64,000 nt of DNA, from the NCBI RefSeq assembly GCF_945952435.1, contig NZ_CAMFHZ010000013.1, forward strand, positions 35,601 through 99,600, read 5' to 3'. This document shows positions 7,893 to 16,010 of this stretch, one piece after another (the stretch's first letter is position 1; each line of letters starts with the position of its first letter). The DNA comes from an uncultured Microbacterium sp. (GTDB taxonomy: Bacteria > Actinomycetota > Actinomycetes > Actinomycetales > Microbacteriaceae). A program made the position numbers and the translations under genes. The notes beneath the pieces are model-generated. The model was not told the DNA's origin and made no database searches. It was given only the letters and a program-made list of their open reading frames with translations.

Positions 7893-8525
7893 GTGAGCGA
7901 GCAGGACGCGAACGCACGATACGTGCGCGAAGCCATCATCGAACCGGACGAGATCGTCCGGGCGCGCGCTCACGCCGTCGAGCTCGGCGCGCAGCCGATC
8001 AGCGCCGCCGTCGGGGCTCAGTGCGCCGTGATCGCCGCCGCCACCGCCGCCCGTTCGATCGTCGAGATCGGCACGGGCGCGGGCGTCTCCGGGCTGTGGC
8101 TGCTCCGCGGCGCGCCGAAGGCCGTGCTGACCTCGATCGACAACGAGCCGGAGCACCTGGCCGCCGCCCGATCGGCGTTCCAGGACGCGAGGATCGCGCC
8201 GACGCGTGCGCGGTTCATCGCGGGCCGCGCCGCCGACGTGCTCCCCCGCATGAACGAGGCGGCCTACGACATCGTGCTGGTCGACGCCGATCCGGAGAAC
8301 GTGATCGAGTACGTCGAGCACGGCCTCCGTCTCGTGCGCGCGGGAGGCACCGTCCTCGTGCCGCGTGTGCTCGGCGCGGGTCGTGTCGCCGACCCCGTGC
8401 AACGGGACGACGTGACGGTGGCCTACCGCTCCCTCATCCAGGAGACCCAGCAGTCCCCCGCCGTGCTCGCGGCGATCTCCCCGGCCGGCGAAGGCCTGCT
8501 GCAGCTCACCAGCCTTGCGGGCTGA
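7893..8525 (+). CDS. SAM-dependent O-methyltransferase (family 3)
   Basis: A 210-residue methyltransferase. The SAM-binding motif I is VEIGTGAGVSGLWLL, the second acidic loop is SIDNEPEH, and the metal/catalytic Asp lies in YDIVLVDADPENV, followed by HGLRLVRAGGTVLVPRVL. This is the catechol-type O-methyltransferase layout. GTG 7893 has AGGGAG five bases upstream. It is divergent from tatB; in mycobacteria I recall an orthologue (Rv1220c) near sigE-rseA-htrA-tatB, but those genes are not between them here. Substrate unknown. Confidence 0.88.
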   Translation: MSEQDANARYVREAIIEPDEIVRARAHAVELGAQPISAAVGAQCAVIAAATAARSIVEIGTGAGVSGLWLLRGAPKAVLTSIDNEPEHLAAARSAFQDARIAPTRARFIAGRAADVLPRMNEAAYDIVLVDADPENVIEYVEHGLRLVRAGGTVLVPRVLGAGRVADPVQRDDVTVAYRSLIQETQQSPAVLAAISPAGEGLLQLTSLAG

Positions 8526-8576
8526 CCGCTCCGACGATCCTCGTCGACGGCGCGCACCTCCGTGCGCCCGACATGA

Positions 8577-8604
8577 CGAAGGGCCCGCCGGAGCGGGCCC
8601 TTCG
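8577..8604. terminator. Bidirectional hairpin terminator
   Basis: A perfect 12-bp stem (8577-8588 with 8593-8604) closed by a CGGA tetraloop lies between the convergent O-methyltransferase and DUF3117 genes. There is no clear U-tract, as is common in high-GC actinobacteria. Confidence 0.75.
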
Positions 8605-8630
8605 AAGTTCTGATCTGCGTCGTCGTGCGG

Positions 8631-8804
8631 TCAGGCCGCGGCCACGACGGCGCTCAGCACGTCGTGGAGTTCCTTGGCCTCGGCGTCGTTCACGGAGACG
8701 ACCAGACGTCCCCCGCCCTCGAGCGGAACGCGCACGATGATCAGCCGGCCCTCCTTCACGGCCTCCATGGGTCCGTCGCCGGTCCTCGGCTTCATCGCTG
8801 CCAT
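8631..8804 (-). CDS. DUF3117 family small protein
   Basis: A 57-residue protein beginning MAAMKPRTGDGPMEAVKEGR, with the conserved core IIVRVPLEGGGRLVV followed by a short helical end. This is the complete actinobacterial DUF3117 family, of unknown function. The start has AAAGGGAG at a usual distance upstream on the minus strand. It is a single gene with the strong terminator just after its stop. In mycobacteria I recall the family as Rv1211, in the same broad neighbourhood. Confidence 0.92.
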   Translation of the reverse strand: MAAMKPRTGDGPMEAVKEGRLIIVRVPLEGGGRLVVSVNDAEAKELHDVLSAVVAAA

Positions 8805-8880
8805 CGCGGTGCTCCCTTTCCTCGGTGGTCTACGGTTTCCATATTAGTGGTGCTGGGACACCGCTTACCGCCACCGCCGC

Positions 8881-10131
8881 TCAGGGCACGCGCCAGAACG
8901 TGTTCGCCATGCCGTAGACGTTCGAGATCCACACCCACTGCAGGGCGAGGCACAGGGCCAGCACGATGCCCCGGAACCACCACGACCGGCGCCAGCCGAC
9001 CGCTCCCCACAGCGGCGCGAGCGGGAACAGCAGCCGCATCGTGGAGGACTGCGGGAAGAACACCGCGAGCAGGTACAGGACGTAGGACGCGCTGAACAGC
9101 CGGATCTCCGGGCCGAGACGACGCACACCCGGGCCGGCGATGAGCGCCCACGCGGACGCCGCGACGAGCATCGCGAGCACGACGAGCCCCGTCCACCCGG
9201 GCAGGCCCAGAAGAGAGGCCCAGTACGGCATGGCGGTGAGCCATCCCTCGAACGGCATGAAGGCGGCGTGCCCCCCGCCGGGCATCCAGAACCCGCGCCA
9301 GCTCAGCTCGGTCTCCATGTACGCGTTCGGCACCCCTGTCACGATGCCCGCGATCACCTGCCAGGCGAACCCCGCGACGGCGCCGAGCGCTCCCAGGCAG
9401 AGATAGTGCGCGATCTCCCGCCCGCGCAGCGGATCCTGTCGGCGATGGATCCACCGCACCACCAGCATGAGACCGAGCATCAGGGCGAAGGCGAGCTCGC
9501 CCGGCCGGGTGAACGCCATGAGCAGGATGAGCGGATAGAGCCGCACGTAGCGGCGTCGCGAGAGGGCATCGAGGGCGAGCAGGAGGAAGAGCATGTTCAG
9601 CACTTCGGCGTAGCCGACCTGGAACAGCGCGCCCAGCGGTCCTGCGGCGAAGAACACGACGGTCCAGATCGCGGCCAGCCGCCCGATCCGCCCCCGCATC
9701 ATCCGGAACAGCACGAGACAACAGAGATAGCCCGCGACGAGCGAGACGATGACGGCGCCGATGGGCCATAGACCGCCGAAGGGCAGACTAACCGCCTGCG
9801 CGATCCAGGGGTAGACCGGGAGGAACGCCCAGGAGTTCTGCGTGACGTGGCCGTCCGCGCTTAGGGGCAGCACCGAGGGGTACCCGTAGACCGCGATGTA
9901 CCAGTACCACTGCGCGTCCCATCCGCTGACGAACGACGCGATCGTCGCATGGGGCCCGAACCGCGACCCCGGCGCTCCCGAGAGCCCGGTCGCACCGATG
10001 AGCATCGCGGTCGTGATCAGCCGCGCCGTGACGTAGATCGCGAGGATCCCGAGCCAGGCCGGCGTCCGCGCACACGCGCGCGCCGCCCACCGCGGCGCGA
10101 CGCTCAGCCGGACGGCGCGCCGCTCAGGCAC
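8881..10131 (-). CDS. PIG-V-like polyprenol-dependent mannosyltransferase, multi-pass membrane protein
   Basis: A 416-residue protein with about ten hydrophobic segments. The first extracytoplasmic loop has SGWDAQWYWYIAVYGYP, with the acidic residue expected of GT-C enzymes, followed by the SWAFLPVYPW signature typical of PIG-V/Mannosyl_trans2 proteins. Bacterial members are thought to transfer mannose from a polyprenyl donor to envelope lipids or proteins. GTG 10131 was selected because it overlaps the end of dapE by 8 nt (translational coupling). The longer frame is inside dapE and has no family-like residues. Substrate is inferred. Confidence 0.8.
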   Translation of the reverse strand: MPERRAVRLSVAPRWAARACARTPAWLGILAIYVTARLITTAMLIGATGLSGAPGSRFGPHATIASFVSGWDAQWYWYIAVYGYPSVLPLSADGHVTQNSWAFLPVYPWIAQAVSLPFGGLWPIGAVIVSLVAGYLCCLVLFRMMRGRIGRLAAIWTVVFFAAGPLGALFQVGYAEVLNMLFLLLALDALSRRRYVRLYPLILLMAFTRPGELAFALMLGLMLVVRWIHRRQDPLRGREIAHYLCLGALGAVAGFAWQVIAGIVTGVPNAYMETELSWRGFWMPGGGHAAFMPFEGWLTAMPYWASLLGLPGWTGLVVLAMLVAASAWALIAGPGVRRLGPEIRLFSASYVLYLLAVFFPQSSTMRLLFPLAPLWGAVGWRRSWWFRGIVLALCLALQWVWISNVYGMANTFWRVP

Positions 10132-11197
10132 CGCGCAGCCAGGATCGCAGGCCCCGCTCCGTGGACTCGATCTGGGCGACGGCGACGCGCTCCTCGTCAT
10201 GGTGGGCGAGATGAGGGTCGCCCGGGCCGTAGTTCACGGCGGGGATGCCCATCGCCGAGAATCGCGCGACGTCCGTCCAGCCGTACTTCGGGCGGGGAAC
10301 GGCGCCGACCGCCGCGACGAACTGCTGCGCGATCGGCGCATCGAGGCCGGGACGCGCACCGTCGGACGCGTCGGTGATCTCGACGTCGAACCCCGCGAAC
10401 ACGTTGCGCACATGGGCTTCGGCGTCGGCCGCCGACTTGCTCGGGGCGAAGCGGTAGTTCACCTCCACCTCGCAGGCGTCGGGGATGACGTTGCCCGCGA
10501 CCCCGCCGGAGATCCGCACGGCGTTCAGCCCCTCGCGGTAGTCCAGCCCTTCGACCGAGACCTCCCGGGGCCGGTACTCGGCGAGGCGCGCGAGGATCGG
10601 AGCGGCGGCATGGATCGCGTTCTCCCCGATCCAGGCGCGGGCCGCGTGTGCGCGGACGCCGCTCGTGCGCACCACGGCGCGCAGCGTGCCGTTGCAGCCA
10701 CCTTCGACCTCGCCGTCGGACGGCTCCCCGAGGATCGCGAAATCCGCCTGGAAGAGGTCGGGACGTCGCGCGGCGAGCAGCGTGAGGCCGTTGCGGGCCG
10801 CCTCGACCTCCTCGTTGTCGTACCACATCCAGGTGATGTCGACCGCCGGGTCCACCAGCTCGGCCGCGAGCTTGAGCTGGACCGCGACGCCGGCCTTCAT
10901 GTCGACGGTGCCGCGTCCCCAGAGGAACGCCTCGCCGTCGACCTCGATGTCGCGGGTGGGGAGGTTGTCGTTGATCGGCACGGTGTCGATGTGGCCCGCG
11001 ATCGCCACGCGCTGCGAGCGGCCGAGGTCCGTCCGGGCCACGATCGTGTTCCCCTCCCGAATCACCTCGAGATGATCCCGGCCGCGCAGAGCCTGCTCGA
11101 TGAGGTCCGCGAGAGGAGCCTCCTCCCCCGAGACGCTCGGGATGTCGCAGATCGTGCGGGCGATGTCGAGGGACGAGGCGGTCAGATCGAGCGGCAT
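10124..11197 (-). CDS. dapE: Succinyl-diaminopimelate desuccinylase
   Basis: A 357-residue M20 family peptidase that hydrolyses N-succinyl-LL-diaminopimelate in lysine and peptidoglycan synthesis. Visible metal-site motifs are AGHIDTVP (His, Asp), WGRGTVDMKAG and YDNEEVEAARNG (catalytic and ligand Glu), plus ILGEPSDG and, near the C-terminus, YGPGDPHLAHHDEE. ATG 11197 (MPLDLTASSL) is chosen because the -10 hexamer TAGGGT overlaps the alternative GTG and sits 7 nt before this ATG. It is divergent from dapD with 65 bp between starts. The mannosyltransferase gene is coupled behind it. Confidence 0.93.
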   Translation of the reverse strand: MPLDLTASSLDIARTICDIPSVSGEEAPLADLIEQALRGRDHLEVIREGNTIVARTDLGRSQRVAIAGHIDTVPINDNLPTRDIEVDGEAFLWGRGTVDMKAGVAVQLKLAAELVDPAVDITWMWYDNEEVEAARNGLTLLAARRPDLFQADFAILGEPSDGEVEGGCNGTLRAVVRTSGVRAHAARAWIGENAIHAAAPILARLAEYRPREVSVEGLDYREGLNAVRISGGVAGNVIPDACEVEVNYRFAPSKSAADAEAHVRNVFAGFDVEITDASDGARPGLDAPIAQQFVAAVGAVPRPKYGWTDVARFSAMGIPAVNYGPGDPHLAHHDEERVAVAQIESTERGLRSWLRGA

Positions 11198-11204
11198 GCT
11201 CAAC

Positions 11205-11210
11205 ACCCTA
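11205..11210 (-). promoter_or_regulatory. Leaderless -10 (TAGGGT) for dapE
   Basis: TAGGGT on the minus strand ends 7 nt before ATG 11197. It is back-to-back with the dapD promoter; the two -10 elements are only 40 bp apart. Confidence 0.6.
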
Positions 11211-11250
11211 ATGCGCCGTCACGAAGGCCGAGCTGGAAGCCCGGGGCCGG

Positions 11251-11256
11251 TAGCGT
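11251..11256 (+). promoter_or_regulatory. Leaderless -10 (TAGCGT) for dapD
   Basis: TAGCGT is followed by GGAGGG and then directly by ATG 11263. The purine run touches the start codon, so it cannot serve as a spaced ribosome binding site. Confidence 0.6.
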
Positions 11257-11262
11257 GGAGGG

Positions 11263-12216
11263 ATGACCGACGCGCGCACGATCCACGGCTCCGGCCTGTC
11301 CACCATCGCCGCCGACGGCACCGTGCTGGACGCGTGGTTCCCCGAGATCGGCCACGAGGAGCCGACCCCGGCGGACCTCGCCGCGTCCGCTCTCACCTGG
11401 GCGCCCTACGCGGGTCCGGACGATCGCCGGGGCGTGACCGTGGAGGCGGTGCAGCTGCGGATCGACCTCGACGAGGCCCCGGCGTCCACGCCGGACGCGT
11501 ACCTGCGCCTGCACGCGCTCTCGCACCTGCTGGTGCGCCCGAACGAGCTGAACCTCGACGGCATCTTCGCGCACCTCCCGAACGTCGCCTGGACCAGCGC
11601 GGGGCCCATGCTGCCCGCCGACGCCGTCCGGCTCCGTCCGCTGCTGCAGAGCGCGGGGATCCAGATCTCGGGGGTGGACAAGTTCCCGCGCCTGACCGAT
11701 TACGTCCTGCCGACCGGCGTGCGGATCGCCGACGCCTCGCGCGTGCGCCTCGGCGCCTATCTGTCCCCCGGCACGACGGTCATGCACGAGGGATTCGTCA
11801 ACTTCAACGCCGGCACGCTCGGCGCATCCATGGTCGAGGGTCGGATCTCCCAGGGCGTCGTCGTCGGCGACGGCTCCGACATCGGCGGCGGCTCCTCGAT
11901 CATGGGGACGCTCTCCGGCGGCGGCACGCATCGGGTCTCGATCGGGGCCAGGACCCTGCTCGGCGCGAACGCCGGCATCGGGATCTCCCTCGGCGACGAC
12001 TGCATCGTCGAGGCGGGACTCTACGTCACCGCGGGGACGAAAATCGTGCTCGCGGATGGGGCGCCGCTCGCCGAGGGAGGCAAGCCGGTCGTCAAGGGCG
12101 GGGAGCTCAGCGGACGGGACGGCCTCCTGTTCCGGCGCAACTCCCTCACGGGAGCGGTCGAGGCCGTCCGCCGCGCGGGTGTCGGGGTGACGCTCAACGA
12201 GGCCCTGCACGCCTGA
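11263..12216 (+). CDS. dapD: 2,3,4,5-tetrahydropyridine-2,6-dicarboxylate N-succinyltransferase
   Basis: A 317-residue enzyme that succinylates tetrahydrodipicolinate in the succinylase branch of lysine synthesis. An N-terminal alpha/beta domain is followed by a left-handed beta-helix with hexapeptide repeats (LSPGTTVMHEGFVNFNAGTL, SQGVVVGDGSDIGGGSSIMG, IGARTLLGANAGIGISLGDD). The length and N-terminal domain match the long actinobacterial DapD type. It is divergent from dapE, and dapC sits at 17.4-18.6 kb, so three steps of the pathway lie within 8 kb. It converges with the TetR gene. Confidence 0.93.
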   Translation: MTDARTIHGSGLSTIAADGTVLDAWFPEIGHEEPTPADLAASALTWAPYAGPDDRRGVTVEAVQLRIDLDEAPASTPDAYLRLHALSHLLVRPNELNLDGIFAHLPNVAWTSAGPMLPADAVRLRPLLQSAGIQISGVDKFPRLTDYVLPTGVRIADASRVRLGAYLSPGTTVMHEGFVNFNAGTLGASMVEGRISQGVVVGDGSDIGGGSSIMGTLSGGGTHRVSIGARTLLGANAGIGISLGDDCIVEAGLYVTAGTKIVLADGAPLAEGGKPVVKGGELSGRDGLLFRRNSLTGAVEAVRRAGVGVTLNEALHA

Positions 12217-12249
12217 GCCGCTCCGCGGACCGCGCAGGCCGGACGGTGC

Positions 12250-12819
12250 TCAGACCCGGAGCGATCCGATCGCGAGGTCGACGAGCCTGCGCCTCTGCTC
12301 CTCGTCCTCGACCGCGACCGCGGTCACGGCCGAGACGAGCTTGACGACGTCGCTCACGCCGAGCTCCGGCTTGACCTCGCCCGCAGCCTGAGCGCGGGCG
12401 ATGAGCGGGGCGCCGGCGCCCATCATGCTGGCCCGGCACTCGGCGAACACGGTCGACTCGCCGTTGAGCCCTGCCAGCAGGGCGTGCTTGGTGCCGACGT
12501 AGTCGACGAATCGGTCGAGCCAGGCGCGCAGCGCCGGCCAGGGCTCGAGGCCCTCGACGTCCCGTGCGGCCGCGACCAGGGCGTCGATCTCGCCGAGGTA
12601 GATCGTCTCGATGAGGGCGTCCTTGGTCGGGAAGTTGCGGTACAGCGTGCCGATCCCGACGCCCGCCCTGCGCGCGATGTCCTCGAGCGAGGCGTTCGGG
12701 CCGTCGACGTTGAACGCCTCTCGTCCCGCGGCGAGTAGCGCATCGAAATTGCGGGCGGCGTCGGCGCGGCGCGGACGGCGCTCCGCCAGCGTCGGCGGCG
12801 CGGTCGGCTCGGTGACCAT
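12250..12819 (-). CDS. TetR/AcrR family transcriptional repressor
   Basis: A 189-residue regulator. The helix-turn-helix spans about residues 43-65 (ASLEDIARRAGVGIGTLYRNF), followed by KDALIETIY and a C-terminal ligand domain with DYVGTKHALLAGLNGE. ATG 12819 (MVTEP) is chosen because AAGGGAG lies 6-7 nt upstream; the GTG at 12834 is inside that site's upstream flank. It is divergent from an MFS exporter, and two identical-arm palindromes lie between them, so it most likely represses the exporter and itself. Ligand unknown. Confidence 0.92.
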   Translation of the reverse strand: MVTEPTAPPTLAERRPRRADAARNFDALLAAGREAFNVDGPNASLEDIARRAGVGIGTLYRNFPTKDALIETIYLGEIDALVAAARDVEGLEPWPALRAWLDRFVDYVGTKHALLAGLNGESTVFAECRASMMGAGAPLIARAQAAGEVKPELGVSDVVKLVSAVTAVAVEDEEQRRRLVDLAIGSLRV

Positions 12820-12852
12820 CTCAGCTCCCTTCACGGATTCGCGAGTCGACTC

Positions 12853-12882
12853 TTGCGAAACGGAGGGAGCCTCCGCTAATGT
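12853..12882 (+). promoter_or_regulatory. Predicted promoter of the MFS exporter
   Basis: TTGCGA (12853-12858) and TAATGT (12877-12882) are separated by 18 bp. The first operator palindrome fills the spacer and the second lies just downstream of the -10, so a bound repressor would block this promoter from both sides. Confidence 0.5.
12861..12875. promoter_or_regulatory. Operator palindrome 1 (CGGAGG-N3-CCTCCG)
   Basis: A perfect 6-bp inverted repeat with spacer GAG. Its centre is 27 bp from the centre of an identical-arm palindrome at 12888-12902. Likely bound by the adjacent TetR protein. Confidence 0.75.
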
Positions 12883-12887
12883 CTAAC

Positions 12888-12902
12888 CGGAGGCGTCCTC
12901 CG
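12888..12902. promoter_or_regulatory. Operator palindrome 2 (CGGAGG-N3-CCTCCG)
   Basis: The same arms as operator 1 with spacer CGT, placed downstream of the MFS -10 element. The arms repeat exactly while the spacers differ, which argues for selection on the arms. Confidence 0.75.
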
Positions 12903-12952
12903 TTCGGAGGTCTCCTCTCACTTTACTCCCCGCAGGCATCGGAAGGGAACTC

Positions 12953-14344
12953 ATGTCCCGCTCGTCCTCGATCCTCGCCGCCATCGCCGTGGCGGTCTCG
13001 TCCATCGCACTTCTGCAGAACCTCGTCATCCCCCTCGTCCCGCTCGTCCAGGCCGAGTTCGGCGTCACCGCCGATGCGGCCAGCTGGAGCATGACAGCCT
13101 GGCTCATCGCCGCCGCCGTCGCCACCCCGACCCTCGGGCGGATCGGAGACCTCCGCGGCCGTCGCACCACCTTCCTGCTCACGCTCGGCGTGACCGCCCT
13201 CGGCGACGTGTTCGCCGCGCTCGCGCCGAACCTCGCCGTCCTCATCGTCGGCCGTGTGCTGCAGGGCATCGGAGGCGCCCTCTTCCCCCTCGCCTACGGC
13301 CTGCTGCGCGATGCGCTTCCCCGCGAACGCGTTACCGGGGCGATCGGCGTCGTGAGCGCCGTGATCGGCATCGGCGGCGCCGCCGGCACGGTGCTGGCGG
13401 GCCCCCTCGCGGATCTGGTCGGATGGCGTGGCACGTTCGCGCTGCCGTTCCTGGTCGCGCTGATCGGCGCGTTCCTCACGGTCGCGCTCGTCCGCGACAG
13501 CGGCGTCCGGGCGCACGGCGGCGTGAACGTCCGTTCCTCGCTGCTGCTGTCGGCGTGGCTCGTGGCGCTCCTCATCCCGCTGAGCGCCGGCGCCCGCTGG
13601 GGCTGGGCCTCGCCCGTCACCCTCGCGTTCTTCGGCGTCGCCGCGCTCGCGTTCGCCGCCTGGATCGTCTCCGAACTGCGCTCGGCCGAACCGCTCGTCG
13701 ATCTGCGGCTCACGCTGTCTCCCGCCATCTGGCCGGCGAACGCGGCCGCCCTGCTCATCGGGGCCGGCGTCTTCGCCTTCTGGGGCTACCTGCCGCAGTT
13801 CCTCGAGCTCCCCGCCGCGATGGGCGGCGGCGGCCTCTCGGTACGCGACGCCGGACTGGTGCTCGTCCCGATGCTGATCGGGATGAGCGGCATCGGCTTC
13901 GCCGCGGGAGCCATCAACCGCGTCCTCTCGCTGCGCCTCATGCTCGCCTTCGGTGCCGCGCTCATGGGCGTCTCTGCGGCGTCGGCCGCCCTCGCACACA
14001 CCTCGCCGTGGCAGCTCGCCCTTGCCGGCGCCGGCTTCGGGATCGGCTGCGGCCTGGCCTACGCGGCCTCCGCCAGCATCGTCGTGCAGGGCGTCCCCGC
14101 CGAGGTGACGGGCGTGGCCACGGGCGTGAACGCCAACCTGCGCACGATCGGATCGGCCATCGGATCCGCCGCGACCGGCGCGATCGTGTTCGGCGCCGCG
14201 CCGCACGGATCCGCCTCCGGATTCGCGATGGCGTGGGGCCTCGTGGCCGCCTGCACGCTCGCCGCCGGCATCATCGTCTGGGCCGTACGCACCCGCCCTC
14301 ACGCGGTCACCGCATCCGCGCCGCAGCTCGTCGACGCGGCGTGA
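12953..14344 (+). CDS. MFS drug/proton antiporter, DHA2-like (14-TM)
   Basis: A 463-residue membrane protein with about 14 hydrophobic segments. The MFS loop motif appears as GRIGDLRGRRTTFLL, and motif C-like glycines occur in GIGGAAGTVLAGPLAD. The length and segment count fit the EmrB/QacA-type DHA2 family, which exports lipophilic compounds with proton influx. ATG 12953 has GGAAGGGAAC upstream. Expression is probably controlled by the divergent TetR through the two palindromes. Substrate cannot be told from sequence. Confidence 0.88.
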   Translation: MSRSSSILAAIAVAVSSIALLQNLVIPLVPLVQAEFGVTADAASWSMTAWLIAAAVATPTLGRIGDLRGRRTTFLLTLGVTALGDVFAALAPNLAVLIVGRVLQGIGGALFPLAYGLLRDALPRERVTGAIGVVSAVIGIGGAAGTVLAGPLADLVGWRGTFALPFLVALIGAFLTVALVRDSGVRAHGGVNVRSSLLLSAWLVALLIPLSAGARWGWASPVTLAFFGVAALAFAAWIVSELRSAEPLVDLRLTLSPAIWPANAAALLIGAGVFAFWGYLPQFLELPAAMGGGGLSVRDAGLVLVPMLIGMSGIGFAAGAINRVLSLRLMLAFGAALMGVSAASAALAHTSPWQLALAGAGFGIGCGLAYAASASIVVQGVPAEVTGVATGVNANLRTIGSAIGSAATGAIVFGAAPHGSASGFAMAWGLVAACTLAAGIIVWAVRTRPHAVTASAPQLVDAA

Positions 14345-14367
14345 CCGCACCCGCCCCGGAGATCCGG

Positions 14368-14373
14368 TAGACT
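14368..14373 (+). promoter_or_regulatory. -10 element (TAGACT) of the DEAD-box helicase transcript
   Basis: TAGACT predicts a transcription start about 7 nt downstream, at 14380, giving an untranslated leader of about 149 nt. No clear -35 was found. Confidence 0.45.
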
Positions 14374-14379
14374 GGATCG

Positions 14380-14522
14380 GTTGTCGGATCATCCGGCAAC
14401 TCGTCGCCACCGAAGGATCTCCGGGCGCGGAGCACGTCTCCCCCAGTCGATCCGACTCTGCGAGCGGCGACCTCCGGCGCCATCCCGGCGCCCCTGACCG
14501 TGGCCGCGAAGCGGCCCAGGAG
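14380..14522 (+). promoter_or_regulatory. Structured 5' leader of the DEAD-box helicase
   Basis: The predicted leader starts with an 8-bp hairpin (14380-14387 with 14393-14400, loop ATCAT, one G-U pair). It ends with a 6-bp hairpin with loop GAA (14502-14507 with 14511-14516), one base before the ribosome binding site AGGAG (14518-14522). RNA helicase genes are often autoregulated through long leaders; that role is inference. Confidence 0.5.
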
Positions 14523-14528
14523 ACACCT

Positions 14529-15941
14529 ATGCCTTCCTTCCTCGACCTCGGCGTGCCGGCCCCGCTGGCCGCCGTCCTCACCGCGAGCGGCAAGAGCGAG
14601 CCGTTCCCCATCCAGCGCGACACGCTGCCCGACGCCCTCGCCGGGCGCGACCTGCTCGGCCGCGGCCGGACCGGCAGCGGCAAGACGCTCGCGTTCTCGC
14701 TCCCCCTCGTCACCCGCCTCATGGGCACGAAGGCGCGTCCGCAGCATCCCCACGGGCTCGTGCTCGCGCCGACCCGTGAGCTCGCCTCTCAGATCGCGGC
14801 GACCATCGCGCCGCTGGCCGCTGCGGCGGGTCTGCGCGTCGCCACCGTCTTCGGCGGCGTCAGCCAGCGCCCCCAGGAGGAGGCGCTGCGTCGCGGCGTC
14901 GACATCCTCGTGGCCTGCCCCGGCCGCCTCGAAGACCTCATGAAGCAGGGTGTCGTCCGTCTCGACGCCGTGCGCACCACGGTGCTCGACGAGGCAGACC
15001 ACATGGCCGACCTGGGCTTCCTCCCCGGCGTCACGCGCATCCTCGCCGCGACGCCGCAGGACGGCCAGCGCCTGCTGTTCAGCGCGACCCTCGACAACGG
15101 CATCGACGTGCTCGCCCGCCGCTTCCTCACCAGCCCCGTCAGCCACGAGGTGGACGAGGCGAGCGTGCCCGTCGGCGAGATGACGCACCGGGTGTTCGAG
15201 GTCGCCGACGCGGAGGCCAAGAAGACGCTCGTCCAGACGCTCGCGTCGGGCACCGGCCGACGCATCCTGTTCACCCGCACCAAGCACCAGGCGAAGAAGC
15301 TCGCGAAGGTGCTGACGACCGCCGGCATCCCCGCGGTCGACCTGCACGGCAACCTCGGGCAGAACGCGCGCGAGCGCAACCTCGCGGCCTTCTCCGCCGA
15401 CCCCGCCGACGGGGGCGTGCGCGTCCTCGTCGCCACCGACGTGGCCGCGCGCGGCGTGCACGTGGACGATGTGGATCTCGTCGTGCACGTGGACCCGCCG
15501 GCGGAGCACAAGGCGTACCTGCACCGCTCCGGCCGCACCGCACGCGCGGGCGCCGCGGGCACGGTCGTCACCGTCCTGCTCCCCGAGCAGCGGCGCGACG
15601 TGAAGGATCTGCTCCGCAAGGCGCAGATCACGGCGGCGATCGAGCCGGTCACGGCGTCGTCCCCCGCGGTCACGGCGCTCGTCGGCGAGACCGCTCCCTA
15701 CGTCAAGCCCGCGCCGAAGCCCGTGCAGCAGCGCCAGCCCGCGAAGAAGCCCACGCAGGGCGGCCGCACCGGCCAGGGCGGCCGTGCCGGGCAGGGCCGC
15801 GCCGGCCACGGCGGCGCCGGACAGGCCCAGCCGCAGGCCTCCGCGCACCGCAAGCCCGCGACCACCGGGGACGTCGTCCCCGCTGCCCGCCGCCGTCGCC
15901 GTCGGTCGTCCCGCCCTCAGGGCACGCCGACCACGCGCTGA
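14529..15941 (+). CDS. DEAD-box ATP-dependent RNA helicase
   Basis: A 470-residue helicase with the motifs in order: a Q-motif region (PFPIQRDTLP), motif I GRTGSGKT, Ia PTRELASQI, II LDEADHM, III SATL, IV-V region VLVATDVAARGVHV, and VI HRSGRTARAG. Residues after about 405 form a basic low-complexity tail with repeated GGR/GQG/GRAG units ending in RRRRRRSSR, a typical RNA-binding extension. It remodels RNA in ribosome assembly, mRNA decay or cold adaptation in related proteins. ATG 14529 has AGGAG six bases upstream. It is monocistronic, between a long leader and a 24-bp terminator stem. Confidence 0.93.
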   Translation: MPSFLDLGVPAPLAAVLTASGKSEPFPIQRDTLPDALAGRDLLGRGRTGSGKTLAFSLPLVTRLMGTKARPQHPHGLVLAPTRELASQIAATIAPLAAAAGLRVATVFGGVSQRPQEEALRRGVDILVACPGRLEDLMKQGVVRLDAVRTTVLDEADHMADLGFLPGVTRILAATPQDGQRLLFSATLDNGIDVLARRFLTSPVSHEVDEASVPVGEMTHRVFEVADAEAKKTLVQTLASGTGRRILFTRTKHQAKKLAKVLTTAGIPAVDLHGNLGQNARERNLAAFSADPADGGVRVLVATDVAARGVHVDDVDLVVHVDPPAEHKAYLHRSGRTARAGAAGTVVTVLLPEQRRDVKDLLRKAQITAAIEPVTASSPAVTALVGETAPYVKPAPKPVQQRQPAKKPTQGGRTGQGGRAGQGRAGHGGAGQAQPQASAHRKPATTGDVVPAARRRRRRSSRPQGTPTTR

Positions 15942-15950
15942 CCGCCGCTG

Positions 15951-16003
15951 CCGACAGACGAAGGAGGGGGATCCGTCATGGATCCCCCTCCTTCGTCTGT
16001 CGG
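15951..16003. terminator. Very long bidirectional terminator (24-bp perfect stem)
   Basis: Bases 15951-15974 pair perfectly with 15980-16003 around the 5-nt loop GTCAT. It lies 9 bp after the helicase stop and 7 bp after the gltA stop on the other strand, so it should terminate both transcripts. Confidence 0.88.
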
Positions 16004-16010
16004 TCGCGAC

